Of a stretch of DNA of 64,000 nucleotides, positions 1 through 9,583 are shown in pieces. The notes under the pieces were generated by a model that saw only the letters and a program-made list of their open reading frames with translations, was not told where the DNA came from and made no database searches. Position numbers and translations under genes: made by a program. The stretch is taken from contig JAWQFJ010001130.1 in the NCBI GenBank assembly GCA_034096865.1, positions 1 to 64,000 of the forward strand, given 5' to 3'. Within the stretch, counting starts at the first letter, position 1. Every line of letters begins with the position of its first letter. This DNA comes from Theodoxus fluviatilis (Eukaryota; Mollusca; Gastropoda; Cycloneritida; Neritidae).

Positions 1-14
1 ATTTATTTATTCAT

Positions 15-61
<47 letters not shown>

Positions 62-384
62 TTTGTTTGTTTGTTTGTTTGTTTGTTTGTTTGTTTGTTT
101 GTTTGTTTGTTTGTTTGTTCGTTCGTTCGTTCGTTCGTTCGTTCGTTCGTTCGTTCGTTCGTTCGTTCGTTCGTTCGTTCGTTTATTTATTTATTTATTT
201 ATTTATTCATTCATTCATTCATTCATTCATTCATTCATTCATTCATTCATTCCTTCCTTCATTCCTTCATTCCTTCCTTCCTTCCTTCCTTCCTTCATTC
301 ATTCATTCATTCATTCATTCATTCATTCATTCATTCATTCATTCATTCATTTATTCATTTATTTATTTATTTATTTATTTATTT
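1..384. repeat. Compound tetranucleotide microsatellite (ATTT/GTTT/GTTC/ATTC)
   Basis: A continuous 4-bp periodic tract that changes unit in blocks: ATTT, then GTTT (about 64-117), GTTC (118-180), ATTT, ATTC with CTTC interruptions, and ATTT again. The blocks look like successive expansions of single-base variants of one unit. It reads as open tetrapeptide repeats in three frames, which is a property of the period and not coding evidence. It is cut by the window edge. Confidence 0.97.
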
Positions 385-1087
385 TGTATACAAGGATATA
401 CATAAGCGCGACCTAAATGCGCTTGGCATCTCGGTTTGGGAGGACGGAGAAAAGACAGGAGAGATGAGGCTCCGGAGGCTGGAGGGGTTACGCACTCTAC
501 GAAGGGACAGGATGCACCGGGATTACGCTACGCCTCTACTTTCAAATGCAATCGGTTTGATAACGACTGATACGCCAGATCAGAGGCTGGTTTCCCACAA
601 GCAATCCTTACTCATGATGTGTGACCCACTCACGGGATCATAGACTCCTTTTGGTTTCGAAAGTTAAAAAAAAAAGAAAAAAGTTCCGATAAAAGCACTC
701 ACGGCGAGCGCGTGAGAGGACAGGTTTAACTAGGAGAAAGGCTTTGGGAATCGCGAGCGCTCGCCATAAGCGCTCGCCGTGAGCGCTCGCCGTGAGGTCT
801 CATCTCTGAACTTCTTTTGCCCCGAACACTTTTCGAAACGAAACGCGTCCCTGGTCTCGCAAGAGGGTCGCATACATGTGCGGCGTAAGGATTCCCTCAC
901 AGAAACGCGCCTCAAGACTGGACTGCACTGCCCCAAGGAAGTGGGCAACAGACCAACAGCTCTAGGCCAGGATCCGTAGGCGGACATGACTGACGGGGGC
1001 CTACTACTGTTGTTTATTTCACACAATTGAAGACTTGTTGGCTGATGATTATTACTTCCTTCATCAGATTTTTCATAATACTGAGAG
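385..1087. other. Unassigned sequence with short GAGCGCTCGCC repeats
   Basis: Mixed-composition DNA. At about 752-797 there are three close copies of AGCGCTCGCC separated by a few bases; AGCGCT is itself palindromic. One plus-strand frame (about 400-643) contains RDLNALGISVWED, which loosely resembles the end of LINE reverse transcriptases, but the rest of the frame does not, so no gene is called. Confidence 0.5.
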
Positions 1088-1089
1088 GT

Positions 1090-1116
1090 TGGGGGAGGGG
1101 GGGGGGGGGGGGGGGG
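1090..1116. repeat. Poly-G tract
   Basis: A run of G broken by a single A. No flanking gene. The length should be treated as uncertain because homopolymers are error-prone. Confidence 0.9.
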
Positions 1117-1579
1117 CACATTTTTTTCAAGACCAAACTTACCCTCACTTACAAGATTTCCACTTTTTCCTCACTAGCGAAAGATCGGATCGATCGACTT
1201 GGGGCAACTTAGTCATCAAACATGCATTACATTGCCTGAGTGTGGGATCGCGTTCCGAGCACAAATGCATAGCGAATGAGACCCGTGAAAGGGTTGAGTC
1301 ACTCGTCATAGACTTACACTGACTCGCTCACACTCGAATTATTTCTCTCTCTCTCTCTGCCTTGTTCTATAAACGCATCGATCGAGCAGAGGTCGATAAC
1401 AGTGCTAAGAGCGACTCGCCATGTTGGTTGTCGGGGGAAGAGCGAAATGAAATATTGACGAGTGTGTGGGTAACGGCGATAGTGGGGCCGACTCGGCTCT
1501 ATGCTATTCCGTTCTGTGCAGACGTGTTTAACACGTCATGGAAATGGGAACCATCAGTAACTGTTACATTGGATGTCTA

Positions 1580-1735
1580 TTTAGCATGCACGCGCGAACA
1601 CTTCACGTGCACACGCAAACACGTATGCATACACGCACACACTCTCACAAAAGCACGCGCTTTAATACACACAAAGTACACGCACAAACACACAAACAAG
1701 TACACGCACGCACACACACACATGCACACACACAT

Positions 1736-1778
<43 letters not shown>

Positions 1779-1817
1779 CACTCACACAAACACAAAAAAT
1801 ACACGCGGGCGCACAAG

Positions 1818-1897
<80 letters not shown>
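1580..1897. repeat. (CA)n microsatellite, imperfect then perfect
   Basis: A degenerate CA tract with CG, TG and AAA interruptions leads into about 78 bp of pure CA at 1820-1897. The long HTHTHT and VCVCVC frames here are artefacts of the dinucleotide. Confidence 0.97.
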
Positions 1898-1900
<3 letters not shown>

Positions 1901-2111
1901 GCTTAAAACGTCCGAAATACGATGTCAGCAGTGGAGGGTGGGGTGGGGGAATCTTGTCTGAATTCCATGATGCGGTACTTCCCAATGTGCCTTGGAAAGA
2001 AAGACACAAAGTGAATTGCAAATAAGACAAATGAAATTGAGAAGATTCAAAGCCATCCGAACTATTGAATGGAAATTACCAATTACAATGGATTGTATAA
2101 TATCTGTACGG

Positions 2112-2543
2112 ATATAAAAGGTAAAGGTAAAGGTGTGGTGTTATATCTAGCGGCTTACACCCTTTGTCTGGGTCTCAAACCGCTTTACACTTTACCCCCT
2201 GATCACAGGGCATCTTGATCAATCCTCACTGGTCTCTCACAACAAACATAGTGACAGACATTTAAGACGCACACAATCAGGTACCAGCACCAACTCCGCT
2301 CCCTGGGAAGTATTCCAACCCGATGCTGGCGCTTGGCCGCATACAAGGGTTAATCGCACTACGTTTTGCCAACATTGTCCTCACAGGTTTTACTCCTGGG
2401 TGGGGAGAAGCAATGCGAGTTAAGCATCTTGCTCTTGAAAGGATGCAACTCTGAGCTAACCGCGCAGCTTCGAACGCCGTACCCACTGGCCGCAAGCGAC
2501 TGTAGGTCCAGCGCGCTAACCACTCGGCCACAGAGCCCCTGTA
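2112..2543 (-). mobile_element. tRNA-derived SINE, full length, minus strand
   Basis: Read on the minus strand, the element begins at about 2543 with a tRNA-like head. It has an internal Pol III A box TGGCCGAGTGG (2520-2530) and a B box GTTCGAAGC (2467-2475), spaced as in a tRNA. The start GTGGCCGAGTGGTTAGCGCG resembles tRNA-Leu/Ser heads. A unique body follows, then a 3' stem-loop (AGCGG...CCGCT) and a tail of CTTTAC units (2121-2134). A 5'-truncated second copy lies on the plus strand at 59522-59758. A weak flanking repeat CTGTACG (2105-2111 and 2539-2545) may be a short target duplication. The frame GSVAEWLAR... across the head is the usual false ORF of such SINEs. Confidence 0.9.
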
Positions 2544-4755
2544 CGTGTACATATGTGACGTGTTGGCCGTGAGAAGAATTGAAGAGCAGCAACAACTACT
2601 ACTGAAGGTATTGAGGAAAAAGCCAGGCAGAAGAGCAGTGTAATTCCAACCACCAAACCTTGGAGCCCGCTAATGCTTGGGTGAAGAGAAGCAGGATAAT
2701 TTCGCACGTCTGTAATCTGGATCCCAATATAGCTTGCTGCTAATTCCACCCAGGGACTCGATGTGCGTTTGGCGAAGGAAATTTGGTCCTTAATTAGGAA
2801 ACCCTTCTGGAAGCGGTGGATCTTCTCAGTCTCGGGATGAGTGAAGCGTGAGGTAATTGCTCGGGTGCCTGGAGGAGAAAATGGAAAGGCTGCGTTCGAG
2901 ATGGGGATACCCTTTGCCTGCCACTGCGTTGGCCGTTTGTGGTTTCAGACTCGTTGTTGAGAAGGCATGCCTTCAGGCTAAACTGTGTGCGGTTGGAGCA
3001 TCCATCAATGGGTGAAAAAAGGCGCAATATATAAAAAGAGCACCTTTACCTTGGCCTTAAACTGCAATCTTTTTAAATGGAAAGTTTTTATGGTGAAGAT
3101 GGGTGAATAACCGAATGGAAGAAAGGAAAGTGAAGTGAAGTGAATGGAAGAAATCCGTCTACGAAACTCCGTAAACATTTTAGGGGTCTCGAAAATCGGG
3201 AAGACTAGTGCATAAAGAGAAGCGTTTGAAGTTGCGTTGTTAATCTGCTTTCCCAAGAAAAGTGTCGGTCAGTCCTGCATGTAGATGTTGAGAAGCCAAA
3301 GATTGACGAAGATTTAGGATCAAAATGGGTCAGAGGCAGATGAAAATCTACTACAGGAAAGCTTTCTCTCCTTTACTTAGTGGGACTAGTTTTTCCAGCT
3401 TTCAACGATTATAATTTTCTTTGTTAGTTGATTCACTATAGGAATGACGAACGTCATCACGCTTATCCCACGTGCAGCTGCAGATAAGCCGATGATGAAC
3501 CAATCGACTCGCCCTTAATCCTTCTCCGGGTGGTTGCAATCCTATTGCAATCAATAGCAATCTTTATCGACTAGTTGTTCTTCAAGCCTGGCAGTGCTCG
3601 TTGATAACCCTCGCACTACTGCTCGAAACGCCATCTACTGATGTCGAAGCTTGAATACGTACATTGAACAAACACTTGACGAACAAACTCTTTTCCCCAA
3701 CACCCATGTCAGCTCATATCGCTGTGCCACTATTGCTTTCGTGTTATTTCCTCGGCTTGTCCGCTTGGTCCGGAAGCTTCGAAGGCTGGGTGTGTGAGGG
3801 TAGGAGGTTGGGGAAGGAACCAAGAGGGGGGAGGGGAGGGGGTTGTTGGGGAGAGGCGCCGTTCATTGATCGAATGAGGGCAGGGTGCCAGTGTTAATCA
3901 CGTCTTGCGCCTCTCTCTCCCTGCCTGCCTTCCTGTCGATATTGGATTCTGGCCTCGGTGGTGGCGGCTGAGAGGCGGAGTGGCAGGGAGGATGGAGGGA
4001 GGAGACGGGAGGGGATGCGAGAAGGATTTGCTGCAGTGGGTGTCAGGTGCACGCTTGTGTACGTGTCGTGAGCACTGCAGGGCAGCTCTAGCAGGCGAAA
4101 TCCAGAATGGGTTGTTGGAATGGGAAGCGTGGTGTCATGGTATTTGTGAATGTGATGGTTTGTAATCTGCCTGGTTGGATTCTTTTGTTTAGTCTTTTGT
4201 GTGTCTTTGGCTGCTTTCTTTCAAGAGCCGAATCTAACTGTTTCTATGTTTTCTTATTTATGTACATGTATCTGAATTCATGTCTGCTTATCTGCTTATT
4301 GATCAAAACTGTCCGATGTATGCCTTTGTGTGTTTTTGTGTGTACACGTACGTCTGTATGGTTTCGTGTACGTCTGGTTGTCTTTTTGGACGCTCGTATG
4401 TGTGTATGTTGTGTGTGTGCTCGCGCGTGTGTATGTGTGTGTGCCAACATGCCTGTCTTATTGTTGGCTGTATTTCCTCCCGTCTTTGATAAGAAGCCTT
4501 GAGTTTATAATTTTCTTATGTTTGAAATGTCAGATGGGTATGCAAGATAAACAAAAAGAATACGTCAAAGCGTTCACCGCCATTGTACTGGTGGAACCTG
4601 GTGTGAAAGTTGAAGCGAAAGCAACATTCTTCACAAATGGACTCCAGACGTTTTTGTGGTGAACTTGACGAGAATGCCAGGAGGAAGGAAGTGGCCATAT
4701 TACGTGTAAAGGAAAGCCAAATATCAAAGTGCCTGGTGCTGAAACATGAGCTCCC

Positions 4756-4757
<2 letters not shown>
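2544..4757. other. No gene recognised
   Basis: Unique-looking DNA with no supported feature. Purine-rich stretches lie at 3790-4010 and a weak GT-rich patch at 4320-4450. All frames are short and resemble nothing I know. Confidence 0.5.

Positions 4758-4758
<1 letters not shown>

Positions 4759-4850
<92 letters not shown>
4759..4850. repeat. (CT)n-(AC)n compound microsatellite
   Basis: CT to about 4828 then AC to 4850, immediately upstream of a dispersed repeat copy that starts at 4851. Confidence 0.97.
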
Positions 4851-5031
4851 CTCCCTGTGGGTAGGGGGTCAGAATAGACCCACCGCGCCTCCCTACGCGT
4901 TTCTTAAGAGGCGAATACCTTGGACATCGTGACTTGACTTGCTTTTGTTAGACAACTCGTGAGTACTCGTGATCATTGGCCTTATTTAGCCTACAAAAGC
5001 TGATAGGCCGTACACATCCATCCGTTCATTC
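4851..5031 (+). repeat. Dispersed GGGTTGGGGG-family repeat, copy 1
   Basis: Starts with CTCCCTGTGGGTAGGGGGTC. The core then reads AATAGACCCACCGCGCCTCC and AAGAGGCGAATACC, followed by a diverged middle and TGATAGGCCGTA, and it ends in CATCCATCCGTTCATTC. The same order of blocks is found at 21901, 25698 (minus), 28165, 39424, 45938 and 50540 (minus). I see no tRNA A or B box and no coding capacity. It behaves like a short retroposon or non-autonomous element with a simple-repeat 3' tail. Confidence 0.8.
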
Positions 5032-5459
5032 CTATGTACACACACTGCGTGTAACACAAAACGAGTGGGAACAACTTTCTTTCCGCCAACGACAGCAAAA
5101 TTGCTTTCTTCATGAAGGTAGTTTGCATTTTGCGTTATTTTGTTTGGATAACTTTGAAAATATAACAATTTATGTGTATTATTCTAGTGTTAAAACTGCT
5201 TGTTGTAGTCTACATAGGCCTTAGTTTAAGGAAAGTTATCAGTGTCAATAAACGTAACTGACATTATTTTCTTTTTTGCGGGTAGTAAACTTCGTTCATT
5301 CTTCAAATGAAAGATTAATATTTATTTCGTGTGCATCTATTGCAGTAACCAGATGCCTTAAAAATCATTGAAAATGTAGACATTTCGAGCAGTCACTTGA
5401 TGTTTGCAGTCGCAAACTTTTTTTACACACACCAGACTCGAAACATTTATATATATATA
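5032..5459. other. AT-rich flank of the nested transposon
   Basis: No gene seen. It ends in an (AT)n run at about 5448-5460, which is the target into which the Ginger-like element inserted. Confidence 0.5.
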
Positions 5460-5645
5460 TGTTACCGGAAACAAGCGGAGCCAGGAATTACGCGTAATCC
5501 CTAAGCGTTTTAGTGAATACGCGTAATAACTGTTTCACTCGGGGATTACGCGTAACCACTGAAATTTCTAGTGATTACGCGAAATTCCTGAAAAACGACC
5601 CCAGTTAGTACGCGTAATCCCTGACACTCTAATGCCGTGTAGTTT
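5460..5645 (+). repeat. Left 186-bp terminal inverted repeat of the Ginger-like element
   Basis: Contains at least five spaced versions of the palindrome ATTACGCGTAAT, some with one arm changed. A partial sixth follows just outside, in a short duplication of the arm's inner end (5646-5690). The regular spacing suggests binding sites for the element's own protein; that function is inferred. Confidence 0.9.
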
Positions 5646-5687
5646 GCTTGAAAAATGACCCCAGTTATTGCGCGTATTTCCTGATAT

Positions 5688-5813
5688 GACGTTGATGACG
5701 ACGCCGTTGATGACGACGGTGAGGACGACGACGACGATGATGATGATGTTGATGATGATGATGATGATGAGAAGGAGGACTAGGAGGAGGAGGAGGAGGA
5801 GGAGGAGGAGTAA

Positions 5814-5892
<79 letters not shown>
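5688..5892. repeat. (GAT)n/(GAG)n/(GAC)n trinucleotide tract
   Basis: GAC/GAT mixture, then GAG, then about 72 bp of pure GAT (5814-5890). It lies between the left arm of the Ginger-like element and the nested Harbinger element and takes up most of the space where integrase coding sequence would be expected. The poly-His and poly-Met frames over it are artefacts. Confidence 0.95.
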
Positions 5893-6202
5893 CAGTGTAG
5901 TTCGCTTGTTGGGAGAGCCTAAGGTTTGTGTTAGTATTCTGGGGTGTAATTCATGAACGTGGACTTTCGAGAGCACTGGTCGTGGACTTTTGAGTCCCGG
6001 ACTAGTCCCAGACCGCCGCCTAGCCTGGGACTAGTCTGGGACTCAGAGAGTCTACGATTCACGAACTCAGACTGGGTGTTGACTTGAAAGGCTGGGACTG
6101 ATTGACCTAGTCTATGGTTTATTTTCAGAATGAGGTGGAATTCCCGGGGATTCCGCCCAGTGCGCAAGCGCATAGCGTACCGCTTCAAACTTCCCGTCGA
6201 AA

Positions 6203-6398
6203 ATGTCAGCCACGATCGGTAGCAAAACCTCAAAGAAAAGCCCCGATTTCACGGAGCGGGAATCGGTAGCTATCATAAAAGCGGTGTCAGCAAGATATGA
6301 ATACATTAACAGCAGCATACACACAGCCCAAGCAAACGAAAGAAGAGGGACAGCGTGGGAGGAGGTGACAAAAGAAGTGCGAGCTGAGGCTGGCTCGA

Positions 6399-6455
<57 letters not shown>

Positions 6456-6532
6456 ACCGTTTATTAAGTTCATCAGCAAGAGGCAAACGAGCAGAAGATC
6501 AAGTTTTACAATATGGCAGGATTTCCAAGTGA
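6203..6532 (+). pseudogene. Myb/SANT-like protein of the Harbinger element, disrupted by a GT tract
   Basis: The frame starts at an ATG at 6203. Residues 1-66 read as a Myb/SANT-like DNA-binding domain: a lysine-rich start, SPDFTERESVAIIKAV (helix 1), ARYEYINSS, and TAWEEVTKEVRAEAG (recognition-helix region with a conserved Trp). Harbinger elements usually encode such a protein beside the transposase to carry it to DNA. After residue 66 the frame enters a GT microsatellite coding for alternating Cys and Val and then a short unrelated tail. The intact protein would be longer, so the gene is probably dead. An 18-bp stretch of the domain end (6375-6392) recurs inverted at 6687-6704. Confidence 0.6.
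6402..6454. repeat. (GT)n inside the Myb/SANT frame
   Basis: About 26 GT units, inserted or expanded within the coding remnant. Confidence 0.95.
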
Positions 6533-6608
6533 GAACCATTGAAATTCAGTAAGGAAGGGACGGAACAAAAATCTATCTTGACGAGGAAAAATATACACAC
6601 ACATCAGT

Positions 6609-6681
<73 letters not shown>
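6609..6681. repeat. (CA)n tract
   Basis: About 36 CA units. Together with the GT tract at 6402 and the 18-bp inverted repeat outside both, it forms a large potential hairpin. Confidence 0.95.
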
Positions 6682-6683
<2 letters not shown>

Positions 6684-7443
6684 AATCAGCCTCAGCTCGC
6701 ACTTTTCCCACCTAACTCGTGAAACCCTGGCGATCGTCACACATTTTCTCAGTTACCATAAATAAAGCAATTTAATCTGAGCAGTGTTTTCATAACACAG
6801 ATGCAATTTTAATGTATCGGTTTCATAGCATCAGACAACACTAGCATTGTACCCAATGTCAACGGCAGCAGGCAGGTTCGAGGACAACAATGCTTACTGG
6901 TGTCGCTGAGGTCCGCGCGTCAGCTATAAATAGAAGTGCGCGAAGCTTGATATGCTCGGCGACCTGCATTTCCAATTGTAAAATGTAAGCTCCTTCACGA
7001 CTTATCGATGCAATCAACATACAGCTTTGATAATTTAATGCGTTTCATGGCTTTCATATTCTTTGGATGGGTTTCTAGTGTCCCAAAATACAGCGATTTC
7101 TGGGCGAACCGTAGCCAGGTCGGCCATTTAATTTCGCGGCAGCCTTGGACTTTGGTGTGTAGTCCAACAAATCCTTGGACCACCGTAGTCCGCAGTTCAG
7201 TCTGAGACTGAACCAAAGTCCACGTTCATGAATTGTAGACTACGACAGTCCACGTTCATGAATTGTAAACTACGACAGTGGTCCGAGACCAGCGGCAGTA
7301 GTCTAAGACTAGTCTAAGACCACGCTGAAAGTCCACGTTCATGAATTACACCCCTGAACCAGCTCAAATCCGTGATGCATGAACGAAGGATATATCTAGA
7401 TCAACATGAGCGAATTTCAATGAATGCAGTTCAGATTTGAACT

Positions 7444-7968
7444 GTGTCTGTGCTCCCCGGATTATTTGGCTTATCATATAGGCCTGCGTTCTTTTCCATT
7501 GGTCTGACCCCTTGCTTTATGCTTCATTCTTGCTCTGTCTCAACAAGATGTCGATCGAGGAGAAATTTACGAAGTCTCTCACCGGGAGACAATGTTGCCG
7601 TGCTGATTCCTCAGGTCGATCGCGGGAGAGATGATGCCAGAAACATTCTTGGTATCATAATCGACAAACGAGAAGACACCGACCAATACAGGATAGCCGT
7701 TAAAGCTGGTATTCTCAGTGGTCTGTATTCCAGAAACCAGTTCAATCTCTGCCCTCACCGCCTTCTGCACACTGACGACATCAACACTGAAAAAACAGTT
7801 TCACTGCGCTCGGCGGTCATTTTTCAGTCTCCTTTGGGTGGGCAAGGCTTCACAAGATGCAACTGCACTGGCTCCAAAAAGTGTCAGACAAGGCGATGCA
7901 GATGCTTTAAAGCCGGGCTTAAGGGCAACTCACGCTGCCATAGCAGTCTTAATTGTTTCAACAAGTGA
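7444..7968 (+). pseudogene. KRBA2-like C-terminal region (Ginger integrase protein remnant)
   Basis: The 174-codon frame has a non-matching leader (residues 1-46) followed by a stretch that I recognise from KRAB-A-domain-containing-protein-2-like integrase proteins of invertebrates. It runs GDNVAVLIPQVDRGRDDAR (from residue 48), YRIAVKAGILSGLYSRNQF (82-100) and a cysteine-rich end, CNC..GSKKCQTRRCRCFKA....SRCHSSLNC, with Cys at 139, 141, 147, 152, 154, 165 and 171. The end is followed by a normal stop and, at about 8080-8120, several AATAAA-type signals. The zinc-finger and DDE parts of the integrase are absent; the Harbinger insertion lies just upstream. The first 46 residues are probably not the native protein. 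Naming rests on remembered family similarity, not a search. Confidence 0.72.
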
Positions 7969-8327
7969 CAATGTAGTGCAAACGTTCCTTACGGCCAGGA
8001 TTTTTTTTCAGAATTGTTTTTGAACCAAAACTTTTGATGCTTTAAAACTGAGCATTTAACGCTATGTTTTATAGACTAATAAACTAATAAACTAATAACA
8101 TTCTGAACTAATAAAATTCTGTACCATCTGTATGCTGCCAGCCTTTGTTTGCATTGGTCGCATGGAGAGGGAAAGGAAACCCATTTAAGATTCAGCACTA
8201 CAAAAGCAATATGATGAATTGCATACCAGATCAACATTTCAAAACACAATTATTTATTTCTGAAACATATTTTCTGGCACTACAAAACCAACATTTAAAA
8301 AATGCATTAAAAATGCAATAATACATT

Positions 8328-8513
8328 AAACTACACGGTATCAGAGTGTCAGGGATTACGCGTAATAACTGGGGTCGTTTTTCAGGAATTTCGCGTAATC
8401 ACTGGAAATTTCAGTGGTTACGCGTAATCCCCGAGTGAAACAGTTATTACGCGTATTCACTAAAACGCTTAGGGATTACGCGTAATTCCTGGCTCCGCTT
8501 GTTTCCGGTAACA
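8328..8513 (-). repeat. Right 186-bp terminal inverted repeat of the Ginger-like element
   Basis: Reverse complement of the left arm with about four differences. It carries the same ATTACGCGTAAT series and ends in ...CCGGTAACA before TATA. Confidence 0.9.
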
Positions 8514-9183
8514 TATATACGTTATAACTTTTCTCTGTTCACACGCAAAGCATTGTTCAGTCTAGTCTTGCAGAGAAAAGGCAAAGTTCGAAACAAAAGG
8601 CGTTGGCACTTTTCTCTCCACTGTGAGTCAAGTTCCATCTCCAGCAATGACCTCTGTCACTGTACTCCAGTCTCAGAGGCCTTGGCGTCAGACCAGCTCT
8701 TCTGGATCGAAACACAATGGCGCGTGGGGTGGGGTAAGGGGGTGGGGGTGGGGGTCAGGTTTTGGGTAAAGGTTTGGAGGGGGCAGAGGAGGGGAAAGCG
8801 GCATTGTGTCTGGCTGTGTGGGGGACGTCTTGCCTGTGTACCGTGGTCTGACCGTCTGTCTGGAGAGTGGACACAGCTGTCTGTCCAGCCTGACCCCCTC
8901 ACTCCGACAACCCCTACCCCGCCCCCCCCTCCCACCCCCTCTCCCAAGCCTGCCTCTTTTCCCGTGTTCAAAGCCTCAACCCCTCCTCCCCCTCCCTCCC
9001 CCCCCTCCCCCCCCCCCCCCCCCCCCCTCTCCGCCTTCATCTCCACCTTGAAGGCTGAGAGAACAATGGTGCCAAGCCTTTCCTCTCCCTGCACCACACA
9101 CTGATCAGCAGAGACCTCCACCCCTCACAGGAGCCCACGCTACTTTTTCAGTTGACCTTTACACTGTGCGCACGCGCGTGCGC
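8514..9183. other. No gene recognised; C-rich and G-rich strands
   Basis: Unique sequence to about 8700, then G-rich (8720-8800) and strongly C-rich (8900-9027) stretches, with a poly-C run of about 20 at 9009-9027. The proline- or glycine-rich frames over it are compositional. Confidence 0.5.
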
Positions 9184-9192
9184 GTGTGTCTG

Positions 9193-9260
<68 letters not shown>

Positions 9261-9523
9261 CGAAAGTCCGTCCGTCCGAAAGTCCGTGTGTCCGTCCGTC
9301 CGTCTGAAAGTCCGTGCATCCGTCCGAAAGTCCGTCCGTCCGTCCGAAAGTCCGTCTGTCTGTCTGTCTGTGTGTCTGTGTGTCTGTCTGTCTGTGTGTC
9401 TGTCTGTCTGTCTGTCTGTCCATCCGTCCGTCCGAAAGTCCGTCCGAAAGTCCGTCCGTCCGAAAGTCCGTCCATCCGAAAGTCTGTCCGTCTGTTCGAA
9501 AGTCCGCCCGTCCGAAAGTCAGT

Positions 9524-9580
<57 letters not shown>
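9184..9580. repeat. (GTCT)n with CCGTCCGAAAGT minisatellite, then (GT)n
   Basis: GTCT units, then about a dozen irregular copies of GTCCGTCCGAAAGTCC, another GTCT block (9350-9420), more GAAAGT units, and finally a pure GT run at about 9529-9580. The GAAAGT variant has spread through the tetranucleotide array. Confidence 0.95.

Positions 9581-9583
<3 letters not shown>

Larger units (their letters stand above)
5942..7353 (+). mobile_element. PIF-Harbinger-type element nested in the Ginger-like element
   Basis: The ends are inverted repeats identical over 27 bp, starting GGGTGTAATTCATGAACGTG, and flanked by a 3-bp CTG duplication (5939-5941 and 7354-7356). A 3-bp duplication and an encoded Myb/SANT-like protein are typical of PIF-Harbinger elements. 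The right end carries two further direct copies of GTCCACGTTCATGAATT at 7218 and 7248, besides the terminal copy at 7331, so its subterminal region was duplicated. Near the left end GGACTAGTCC-like palindromes recur. No DDE transposase frame is recognisable, so this is a non-autonomous or decayed copy of 1412 bp. Confidence 0.78.
5460..8513 (+). mobile_element. Ginger-like (KRBA2-type integrase) DNA transposon, internally deleted
   Basis: The outer element is bounded by two 186-bp inverted arms (5460-5645 and 8328-8513). They begin TGTTACCGGAAACAAGCGG and differ at about four positions, roughly 98% identity. The flanks carry TATA on both sides (5456-5459, 8514-8517), consistent with a 4-bp target duplication, although the site is an AT repeat so the exact register is ambiguous. 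TGT-starting termini, a 4-bp duplication and a KRBA2-like C-terminal reading frame (7444-7968) fit the Ginger superfamily of cut-and-paste elements with retroviral-type integrases. No integrase core (zinc-binding HHCC or DDE region) is visible, so the element cannot be autonomous. A Harbinger-type element sits inside at 5942-7353. Confidence 0.82.

Noticed and set aside
1..384. Telomeric or subtelomeric repeat
   Set aside because: Units are ATTT/GTTC type, not TTAGGG, and change in blocks.
400..643. LINE C-terminal fragment (RDLNALGISVWED)
   Set aside because: Only a short loose resemblance; the following residues do not match, and it may be chance.
2450..2543. A functional tRNA gene
   Set aside because: A and B boxes are present but the acceptor stem and anticodon arm do not close, and the sequence continues into a SINE body.
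2277..2552. 91-codon minus frame GSVAEWLARWTYSRL...
   Set aside because: It is the tRNA-like head and body of a SINE, a well-known false ORF.
5665..5976. Poly-His/Pro frame on the minus strand and poly-Met on plus
   Set aside because: Trinucleotide GAT/GAG tract.
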